Of a stretch of 5,060 bases of DNA, positions 1 through 5,060 are shown in pieces. The stretch is from a bacterium (lineage in GTDB: Bacteria; Desulfobacterota; GWC2-55-46; S146-80; JALXFI01). Position numbers and translations under genes: made by a program. The stretch's first letter is position 1; every line of letters begins with the position of its first letter. Below the pieces are notes generated by a model. That model was not told the DNA's origin. It saw only the letters and a list, made by a program, of their open reading frames with translations, and did no database searches. The stretch lies in contig JALXFI010000281.1 in the NCBI GenBank assembly GCA_027069035.1, forward strand, positions 1 to 5,060. The letters are read 5' to 3'.

Positions 1-1425
1 AAAAGGTTTCATACTAAATATATTTACAACCCATGGAGCAAGCAGTATTCTTATCAGGGACGCCGGAATCTGTTTCTTAATAAGCGCCATTATCAGATTT
101 AAATAATTCTGCCTATATTTAAAAAACTGTTTCCTGTATATTAACTGACCTTCATCTCCCAATATTCCGTCTTTTTTCGCCTTTTCATAAAGTGCGGTCC
201 CATAATAAAAAACCAGGGAAAAAATCTGAATCTCATACGGCTTGGGCAGTTTAAGAAGAAGCTTCATAGTCTCTATATTATCCTTATAATCCTCATAAGG
301 GTTATCTACGATGATATCATACAGAGGAGCATCAATATAATCTTTATACCTACAAATAATCCTGGCAGCATTAATAATCTTGTCATTAGGTATATTCCGC
401 TTATAAACAGACTTGCCCTTTTTGCTTCCAGTTTCAATCCCCATCTGGATCATGAAAAGGCCTGAATTCACCAGATCATCCATCTTCTTTGACGTAATTG
501 TCAAAGGACTTGCCAAACAACGAAAAGGAATGCCAATCTTTGACTTGTAAGTTATAGAAAATTCCTCTATTTCTTCTTCATTTCCGTCAAAAAAGGAATC
601 ATCACATATATCTATAGCCTGAATAAATGGAAATTCTTTTTTTACTAATTCCAGTTCGCCAATAAAATTTTTCACACCTCTCCTTCTCACATAGGTTTGC
701 CCACTATAAAGTTTTCTAAGGACACTGTTACAACAATAGGAACAGTTAAACAAGCACCCCCTTGTTACCATCGTTTGATAAGGGATAAGTCCTTTGTTAC
801 AATAAAAAGCTGTATTAGAAAGGTGCTTTTTGAACATCTCTTTATTGAATTTATCAATGGTACCGGTCTTCTTATTCCATACATATTGAGTGTTTAATTC
901 ATAATCGGGATACGGGATAGTGTCTAAATTTCTTATCAACGGCCTTACTTTATTGATATATATTTTATCTCTATCCTTAAAATAGAAGTTTCTTGTTTTA
1001 AAATAATCTTTGCCAGATTCCATCTTTTGAAGTAGTTCAACTACTGCCTCTTCTCCTTCACCTATACATACAATATCCGCATATTCTAAAGATTCATCAG
1101 GCCTGATTGTAGGATGTATGCCCCCCCATATTATAGGAACATTAAGCGCCTGTTTTATCTTTTTCGAAAGGTATACAACTCTATCAAAATAATAGGTCAT
1201 AAGGGTAAAACCCACTATCTCCGCCCCCTTACAAATCTCTATCGTTTGTTCAACAACCTCAGGCGGATATGCGTATACACTGCCTGCATCATCTCCATAT
1301 TCCGCTTCTATATCGGGCAAGAAGATCATCTTAACTGAGTGTCCTTCTCTTTTGAGGGAAGATGATATAGTTCTCAGTCCAAAAGACGTGATTTCAGAAT
1401 ATGGCGATATTAACGTTAACTTCAT
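1..1425 (-). CDS. B12-binding-domain radical SAM protein, copy 2 of a tandem pair (3' end cut by window edge)
   Basis: The frame is open from ATG at 1425 to base 1 (475 codons, no stop in the window), so the C-terminus is missing. The order of domains is as follows. Residues 1-135 form a cobalamin-binding-like Rossmann domain, with the conserved WGGIHPT at 100-106 and CIGEGE at 120-125. A linker follows. The radical SAM core starts near residue 218, with TRGC then CxxxCxxC at Cys224, Cys228 and Cys231, the three expected [4Fe-4S] cluster ligands. Cys232 is an extra neighbouring cysteine. The core continues with DICDDSFF (272-279) and the GIETGS motif (329-334). A hydrophobic tail (about 441-470) may associate with membrane. 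The family uses SAM radical chemistry, often methylation or rearrangement, in lipid, cofactor or natural-product pathways; the substrate here is unknown. Where a classic DxHxxG loop would sit the sequence reads EITSFG, so the lower-axial His is absent. The start codon overlaps the upstream paralogue's stop (TGATG), with only a weak GGTG Shine-Dalgarno. By alignment to that paralogue about 40 residues are missing. Confidence 0.93.
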   Translation of the reverse strand, partial: MKLTLISPYSEITSFGLRTISSSLKREGHSVKMIFLPDIEAEYGDDAGSVYAYPPEVVEQTIEICKGAEIVGFTLMTYYFDRVVYLSKKIKQALNVPIIWGGIHPTIRPDESLEYADIVCIGEGEEAVVELLQKMESGKDYFKTRNFYFKDRDKIYINKVRPLIRNLDTIPYPDYELNTQYVWNKKTGTIDKFNKEMFKKHLSNTAFYCNKGLIPYQTMVTRGCLFNCSYCCNSVLRKLYSGQTYVRRRGVKNFIGELELVKKEFPFIQAIDICDDSFFDGNEEEIEEFSITYKSKIGIPFRCLASPLTITSKKMDDLVNSGLFMIQMGIETGSKKGKSVYKRNIPNDKIINAARIICRYKDYIDAPLYDIIVDNPYEDYKDNIETMKLLLKLPKPYEIQIFSLVFYYGTALYEKAKKDGILGDEGQLIYRKQFFKYRQNYLNLIMALIKKQIPASLIRILLAPWVVNIFSMKPF

Positions 1426-2957
1426 CAACGCACCAGTTTAAAATAATTGGTTATTCTACCAAAGTCTCCTTTCAAAAGAGATGTTATACCTTTTCTGACA
1501 AGTATCATCTTGCGTGTAATATTAAAAAGTAGTCTATAAAACACACTTGATTCTTGTCTGTGAAAGATATTAACAAACAAGTCTATAGAGACAAATCTTA
1601 GAATCCAACGCGGAAACCATGGAAACCCTGACAAATATATCAAGTAATTTAGATAAGTAAACTTTGGGTATGTGAAAGGTTTTCGATACACCTCATTCAC
1701 CTCATCCTTTATTATCCCTTCAGCCTTCGCTTTTTCATTCAACTCAGTTCCAGGATAGAAGGTAAGGGAAGATATCTGAAGTTTATAACGACCAGAAAGT
1801 TTGAGGAGTAATCTAAGGGTGTCAAGCACGTCCTCCTTGGTTTCCCATGGATTGTCAAGTATTACATGGTAATCCGGCATAAGCATATTTTTTGAGTATC
1901 GATTAATCAATACAGAGGCATCTATTATCTTTTTGTCACTAACAACACGTCTGTACATCTTCCTGATCCGATCACTGCCTGTCTGTATCCCCATTTCCGT
2001 ATAAAAAAGACCGGCATCTACCAGAAGTTCCATCTTTTTATTGCTTATAGTCGTAGGACTGCATTGTGCATGAAACGGAAGACCAATCTCTCGTTTATAC
2101 TTGTCCCTGAATTCTTCAAAATATGTAATAGGAGCAGCAAAAAATGTGTCGTCAAAAAAACTTATGATTTCTATATAGTCAAACCGTTTCATAATCATTT
2201 TCAGTTCTTCCAACACATTGTCAATACTCCTTCTTCTAAGCTTCAACATAGCACTACTTGCACAATAGGTGCATTTGTGAGGACACCCTCTTGAAGTCAT
2301 TGTCCTATAAGCAGGTAAATGTTTATCGTTAAAATAGGTCATCTTAAGGAATTGACCTTTCATCACCTCTTCATCTATAGGAATTATATCTTCACTTCTC
2401 CATTCATATACATAATGATTCTCTATGTCATAATCAACAAACGGCACTTCATCGAGGTTTTGTATAGTCTGTCCACACTTATTCTCTCTGATTCCATTAT
2501 TTAACTTAAACACAAAATTCTCAGTATCAGTATAATCGATGCCCATTGATATTTTTTGAGCAAATTTAACAACAGCATTCTCTCCCTCACCTATACAAAC
2601 GGCGTCACAAAAATTCAAGCATTCTTCTGGACGATAAGTTGGGTGTATACCACCCCAAATCATTGGTATATTAAAACATTCTTTAAGGTGCTTGGTTATT
2701 TGAACAGCTCTATCATAATACTGGCTCATAAATGAAAATCCTATAATACCCGCCGACTCACACAGGTCGGAAATCTGTTCTAAAGTTTTTCTGGAATATT
2801 TGTATATATATTTGCTATCAAAACGGAGATATTCTATACCTCCGGGAAGAAATATGATTTTGGTTGAAAAACCTGCCTTCTTTAAAACCGATGAGATAAT
2901 TCTGATTCCAAAGGCATTTATGTCAGGAGGAGTTGGTGTTACCAATACAATGTCCAT
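1425..2957 (-). CDS. B12-binding-domain radical SAM protein, copy 1 of a tandem pair
   Basis: This is a complete gene of 510 residues from ATG at 2957. A GTG at 2966 in the same frame would add three residues (MFF). I prefer the ATG because the GGGGTG containing that GTG makes a good Shine-Dalgarno six bases before it, and because the protein then begins MDIVLVTP, the normal first beta strand of the domain. Residues 1-135 are a cobalamin-binding-like Rossmann fold with WGGIHPT (101-107) and CIGEGE (121-126). The radical SAM core carries SRGC then CxxxCxxC (Cys225, Cys229, Cys232), FFDDTFF (267-273), MGIQTGS (322-328) and DNPWE (368-372). The tail (about 434-467) is rich in Leu, Ile, Trp and Phe and may bind membrane, followed by a basic end. 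The DxHxxG loop reads DINAFG, with Asn in place of the cobalamin-ligating His, so any cobalamin would be bound without that ligand. The downstream gene is a paralogue at roughly 40% identity by eye and is translationally coupled to this one. The substrate cannot be assigned. Confidence 0.95.
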   Translation of the reverse strand: MDIVLVTPTPPDINAFGIRIISSVLKKAGFSTKIIFLPGGIEYLRFDSKYIYKYSRKTLEQISDLCESAGIIGFSFMSQYYDRAVQITKHLKECFNIPMIWGGIHPTYRPEECLNFCDAVCIGEGENAVVKFAQKISMGIDYTDTENFVFKLNNGIRENKCGQTIQNLDEVPFVDYDIENHYVYEWRSEDIIPIDEEVMKGQFLKMTYFNDKHLPAYRTMTSRGCPHKCTYCASSAMLKLRRRSIDNVLEELKMIMKRFDYIEIISFFDDTFFAAPITYFEEFRDKYKREIGLPFHAQCSPTTISNKKMELLVDAGLFYTEMGIQTGSDRIRKMYRRVVSDKKIIDASVLINRYSKNMLMPDYHVILDNPWETKEDVLDTLRLLLKLSGRYKLQISSLTFYPGTELNEKAKAEGIIKDEVNEVYRKPFTYPKFTYLNYLIYLSGFPWFPRWILRFVSIDLFVNIFHRQESSVFYRLLFNITRKMILVRKGITSLLKGDFGRITNYFKLVR

Positions 2958-2960
2958 AAA

Positions 2961-2966
2961 AAACAC
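2961..2966 (-). promoter_or_regulatory. Ribosome binding site deciding the start of radical SAM copy 1
   Basis: On the minus strand GGGGTG spans about 2969-2964 and is followed by TTTTTT and ATGGAC. The purine-rich block is complementary to the anti-Shine-Dalgarno and sits six bases before the ATG at 2957. If translation started at the GTG that forms the end of this block, no comparable Shine-Dalgarno would precede it; the sequence there is TATAAAAT. Choosing the ATG is an inference from spacing. Confidence 0.5.
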
Positions 2967-2971
2967 CCCAT

Positions 2972-2999
2972 TTTATACTACAAGTACCAGTCAAGTGCC
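2972..2999 (-). promoter_or_regulatory. Candidate promoter/operator region for the radical SAM pair
   Basis: Reading the minus strand, GGCACTTG (2999-2992), ACT, then GGTACTTG (2988-2981) is followed by TAG and a TATAAA box (2977-2972), about 15 bases before the ATG at 2957. The TATAAA resembles a -10 element. The nearest -35-like hexamer, TTGACT (2994-2989), is only 11 bases away, too close for a standard sigma-70 promoter, so the arrangement is not a clean housekeeping promoter. The two GGYACTTG units repeat with an 11-bp period, about one helical turn, as would suit a regulator binding one face of the helix. This is the only promoter-like sequence I see in the gap before the radical SAM genes. 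Confidence 0.25.
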
Positions 3000-3052
3000 T
3001 TAAACAATAAAAACCTAAAACAAATCGTTACCATGTGTGTTTATAGAAGAAC

Positions 3053-3068
3053 AAAACCATTTGGTTTT
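3053..3068 (-). terminator. Weak hairpin downstream of the fusion gene, possible terminator
   Basis: AAAACC and GGTTTT form a perfect six-base inverted repeat around a four-base loop, about 85 bp past the stop codon at 3154. On the minus strand it is followed by GTTCTTCT, only moderately T-rich; on the plus strand it is followed by a short T run. The stem has only two G-C pairs, so a strong intrinsic terminator is unlikely. It is listed as the only hairpin in this gap containing G-C pairs that could separate the two transcription units. Confidence 0.2.
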
Positions 3069-3153
3069 TCTTAAAACACTTAAAAAACAACTCTATAGCT
3101 TTAATCTAACACTATTAAATTTAAACAACCTCCCACCCTCAAAAACTTCTCTT

Positions 3154-4188
3154 TCATTCTTCTATCTTATTTTTGTCATATATATATACAACCGCATTTT
3201 CCCCTTCATTGTTTCCAAGGAATATTCTATTACCAAACACATCCAAAGACGGTCTTAGCCCCTCCCCAAAAGACGGTCTCAACCTTTTTTTTCTTCTGCC
3301 CAACGATGCAACTTTCACTTTACGTAATTGATGAAATTTATGGTCATAAATCTTTAGTGGCGAACTTATTCCAAACTTTCGTTGATTATATGTAATATAT
3401 AAACGGTTCTTATCCATCTTGAATCCAGTTACATAGGTCTCCGTATCATCTGGCTCAGCAGAAATAGTTTTAGACCATAATATCTTCCAATTTTTGTCGA
3501 ATTTTACAAGAACAATATCAGAAGGAGTTGCAAGGGCGGCTTCGACCCTTACTTCACCAACAGTAGTGGGTGTAACCATATAAAAGTAATCCTGGTGATA
3601 AACAACACTCATCTGTCTAGCCTGACCATCAACTACACTGGTCAGGTCTATATCGAATTCTTTGAGTTTTTTCAGCTCCTTATTAAACTTTCTTACCTTA
3701 TATATGGTTTTACCACTTTTCTTAAAAGTAGTCTTATACCTGGTAATGACAAACACAAAATCCGTACTCACAACAGGTGCAGGGTCATCCAGTTTTTCAT
3801 CACCATACTCAGCAACATTGAAAGTGACACTTGTAACTATCGGAATGTGGGTATAAGCCACTCTTTTAAAGCTATCATCCAGTTTATATTTCGCCCCCCA
3901 AAGAAAGCTTTTACCTACCCTCATATTTGCTGTCTCATAAAAAAGGTAAAGGTATTTGCCATCTGAAGCAACCCTTGAATCTGTCACATTGCCATATTTT
4001 CTTGACGAATTTATCAATACCCTTGTCAAAATTTCTTTTTCCATACTGCTATCGAATATCTTTACATTAAAGGTAGGTCTCCTCCCTTTTTTGATATTCC
4101 CATGGTAAATAACAAAAACCCTTTTCTTTGTGGCAACCACTTCCGGTCTGGAACCACCGCCTTCACTTGAAGTGGTAATATTTACCTT
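3154..4188 (-). other. Six-bladed beta-propeller domain, sialidase-like, function unknown
   Basis: About 344 residues show six repeats of 55-65 residues. Each begins with a strand like RPEVVA, then a turn and a strand such as VFVIY, then a strand containing F/Y-D/N, and ends with a charged strand. The first two strands lie at about 297-312, 353-369, 418-434, 475-491, 535-552 and 595-610; the third strands are NVKIFDSS, GAKYKLDD, KVRKFNKE, LVKFDKN, LKIYDHK and VYIYDKN. The last blade stops after its third strand (DKNKIEE), so the strand KVNITT at the very start (285-290) most likely closes the ring. The domain therefore looks complete by itself. Such propellers act as binding platforms or glycoside-type enzymes outside the cytoplasm; the opening SSEGGGSRPEVVA resembles BNR/sialidase-type repeats, but I cannot identify catalytic residues. 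No signal peptide is present because the upstream part is replaced by dihydroorotase. Confidence 0.7.
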
Positions 4189-5060
4189 TTTAATAAAACC
4201 TCTTTTTTGTATTTGAAATAGTATTGCCGGATTATGACACATTTTTTCGACTAGTTTTTCAAAACTTATTTTTTTAGCTTTTACCTTTTCTAGCATCGCT
4301 AACAAGGCGTGTTGTACCAATGGTCCTCCACTTGGTGCTTTTGTATACACCTGCGATTTTTCTTCTAGGGTATGTGGCGCATGGTCAGTAGCAATGACAT
4401 CAATATGGTCGTTTAACAAGGCTTTCCACAAACCTTCATTATCTTGTTTTGTTTTAACTGCGGGATTCCACTTTATAAACGTTCCTTTTTCTTTGTAATA
4501 TGAATCGTCAAACCACAAATGGTGAATGCATACTTCTGCGGTTATCTGTTTTTCGCTAAGCGGAATATCATTACGAAACAAGGCTGTTTCTTTAGCTGTT
4601 GAAAGATGAAATACATGCAGTCTTGCTCCTGTCTTTTTTGCGAGTGCAACGGCTTTAGAAGACGAAATATAACAGGCTTCTTCGCTTCTTATCTCAGGAT
4701 GCATTTCTATAGGAATGGCATCACCGTATTTAGCAATGGCATCGGCTAAATTGCGCCGTATGGTTTCTTCATCTTCGCAGTGTACGGCAATGAGCATCTT
4801 GGTAGATGAAAATATTTTTTCGAGGGTTTCTTCATTATCAACCAGCATATTACCTGTTGAAGAGCCTAAAAATAGTTTGATAGCAGCCACTTTTTTTGGA
4901 TCGGTTTTTAACAGTTCTTCTAAATTATCATTCGTGCCACCAAACATAAAAGAGTAATTGGCATACGATGTTTTTGAAGCAATGGTAAACTTATCTTGTA
5001 ATAATTGTTGGGTGGTAGCTTGTGGTACAGTATTGGGCATTTCTATAAAAGAGGTAATGC
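3154..5060 (-). CDS. Fusion frame: truncated dihydroorotase joined to six-bladed beta-propeller (5' end cut by window edge)
   Basis: One frame runs from the right edge to TGA at 3154-3156 without interruption. The ATG at 5040 is not the true start. The frame stays open upstream and reads ITSFIE just before MPNT, which is the conserved interior of a dihydroorotase, so the real start lies outside the window, probably some tens of codons upstream. Numbering from that Met, residues 1-284 are amidohydrolase and 285-628 are beta-propeller, with no linker between them. The amidohydrolase half lacks its zinc-binding N-terminus (outside the window) and the usual C-terminal segment after KRGFIK. The propeller half lacks any signal peptide or anchor of its own. 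I know of no family with this architecture, and the product may not exist as written: see the junction entry. The frame is certain as sequence; its biological unity is doubtful. The radical SAM genes lie downstream on the same strand after a gap of nearly 200 bp. Confidence 0.6.
   Translation of the reverse strand, partial: ITSFIEMPNTVPQATTQQLLQDKFTIASKTSYANYSFMFGGTNDNLEELLKTDPKKVAAIKLFLGSSTGNMLVDNEETLEKIFSSTKMLIAVHCEDEETIRRNLADAIAKYGDAIPIEMHPEIRSEEACYISSSKAVALAKKTGARLHVFHLSTAKETALFRNDIPLSEKQITAEVCIHHLWFDDSYYKEKGTFIKWNPAVKTKQDNEGLWKALLNDHIDVIATDHAPHTLEEKSQVYTKAPSGGPLVQHALLAMLEKVKAKKISFEKLVEKMCHNPAILFQIQKRGFIKKVNITTSSEGGGSRPEVVATKKRVFVIYHGNIKKGRRPTFNVKIFDSSMEKEILTRVLINSSRKYGNVTDSRVASDGKYLYLFYETANMRVGKSFLWGAKYKLDDSFKRVAYTHIPIVTSVTFNVAEYGDEKLDDPAPVVSTDFVFVITRYKTTFKKSGKTIYKVRKFNKELKKLKEFDIDLTSVVDGQARQMSVVYHQDYFYMVTPTTVGEVRVEAALATPSDIVLVKFDKNWKILWSKTISAEPDDTETYVTGFKMDKNRLYITYNQRKFGISSPLKIYDHKFHQLRKVKVASLGRRKKRLRPSFGEGLRPSLDVFGNRIFLGNNEGENAVVYIYDKNKIEE
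3245..3279 (-). repeat. 24-bp period direct micro-repeat inside the last propeller blade
   Basis: The 11-mer aaagacggtct (plus strand) occurs at 3245-3255 and again at 3269-3279, exactly 24 bp apart. On the coding strand the two copies encode the LRPS of LRPSFGEG and of LRPSLDVF (residues 587-601), an eight-residue tandem repeat. The second copy aligns with the first strand of blade 6; the first copy precedes it as an apparent insertion. A recent slippage-type duplication is the simplest reading. Confidence 0.6.
4180..4200 (-). other. Junction between dihydroorotase and propeller, possible chimeric breakpoint
   Basis: On the minus strand the text reads GGT TTT ATT AAA AAG GTA AAT ATT, encoding GFIKKVNI. 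Dihydroorotases I recall continue GFI(K/R)EGY, which could read AAAGAAGGT where this sequence has AAAAAGGT. The junction therefore sits in a short A-rich segment where two unrelated sequences could share a few bases. The reading frame survives, which a random join does one time in three. Confidence 0.45.
4189..5060 (-). other. pyrC: Dihydroorotase (cyclic amidohydrolase) portion, truncated at both ends
   Basis: Dihydroorotase interconverts carbamoyl-aspartate and dihydroorotate in cytosolic pyrimidine synthesis. Numbering from the internal Met at 5040, IKLFLGSSTG contains Lys55, placed like the carboxylated metal-bridging lysine of the family. VHCEDE holds His87, HVFHLST holds His145, both expected metal ligands, and ATDHAPH carries Asp219, the expected catalytic base and ligand. 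PSGGPLVQHALLAML (236-250) and the helix ending in CHNPAILFQIQKRGF (268-282) match the end of the barrel. The N-terminal HxH ligand pair must lie upstream of the window. In intact homologues I recall the KRGFI stretch continuing into a segment like EGYxADLVLVD plus several tens of residues that complete the small beta domain; here that segment is missing. The sequence resembles Bacteroidota dihydroorotases from memory. Allantoinase or another amidohydrolase is the alternative, less likely. Confidence 0.85.

Noticed and set aside
697..1338. Plus-strand open frames of 66 and 74 codons
   Set aside because: They are antisense to the second radical SAM gene, have compositions typical of reverse-frame translation, and show no recognisable domain.
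1..1425. Possibility that the left-hand gene is a broken or frameshifted copy of its neighbour
   Set aside because: The frame is open for all 475 codons with every conserved motif in place; it merely lacks a stop because the window ends.
2972..2994. Standard sigma-70 promoter TTGACT / TATAAA
   Set aside because: The two hexamers are only 11 bases apart, well short of the usual 16-18, so they cannot be paired as one canonical promoter.
2064..3003. Plus-strand open frames of 61 to 76 codons opposite the first radical SAM gene
   Set aside because: They are shadows of a well-supported minus-strand gene with cluster cysteines and conserved motifs; none has a convincing ribosome binding site or family resemblance.
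3100..3119. Inverted repeat TTTAAT ... ATTAAA in the intergenic region
   Set aside because: The stem is entirely A-T with an eight-base loop and no flanking pairing, as expected by chance in this composition.
3037..3258. Plus-strand open frame of 73 codons spanning the intergenic region and the end of the propeller
   Set aside because: Its composition (many Leu, Asn, Phe, Ile) reflects AT-rich non-coding DNA, and its end overlaps the propeller gene antisense. No family is recognisable.
3595..4957. Plus-strand open frames of 123, 64 and 80 codons
   Set aside because: All lie antisense to the dihydroorotase-propeller frame, where the minus-strand reading gives clear motifs and repeats.

Overview
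The window is AT-rich bacterial DNA in which every supportable gene lies on the minus strand, so transcription runs from high to low coordinates. It looks like a piece of a metagenomic or environmental contig. No RNA gene, CRISPR array, insertion sequence or phage gene is visible. The many short plus-strand open frames are antisense shadows of the minus-strand genes.

Layout in transcription order. (1) From the right edge (5060) to 3154 runs one uninterrupted frame of at least 634 codons, open at its 5' end. It joins two unrelated parts. The first, about 290 residues, is most of a dihydroorotase or closely related cyclic amidohydrolase, of the kind I associate with Bacteroidota. The second, about 344 residues, is a beta-propeller in which I can count six blades by eye. 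The join is near 4185-4200. It falls where a dihydroorotase should continue into its C-terminal segment and exactly where the propeller's closing strand begins. (2) An intergenic stretch of just under 200 bp (2958-3153) holds a weak hairpin and a tandem 8-bp direct repeat with an 11-bp period, next to a TATAAA box. (3) Two tandem, paralogous B12-binding-domain radical SAM proteins follow, at 2957-1425 and 1425-1. They overlap by one base (TGATG), which indicates translational coupling. The second runs off the left edge with roughly 40 codons probably missing.

The two radical SAM proteins share the same architecture: an N-terminal cobalamin-binding-like Rossmann domain, a CxxxCxxC radical SAM core and a hydrophobic C-terminal tail. 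They probably act in the same pathway, but nothing in the window identifies their substrate.

The main puzzle is the fusion frame. Dihydroorotase is a cytosolic pyrimidine enzyme. A sialidase-like propeller of this kind is normally expected behind a signal peptide. The two halves have no obvious functional link, and the join is abrupt. My leading explanation is a chimeric join, either by assembly or by recombination, between a Bacteroidota-like pyrimidine gene and the genome carrying the propeller and radical SAM genes. A genuine gene fusion is the alternative. Taxonomic statements about the two parts are recalled resemblance, not database results.
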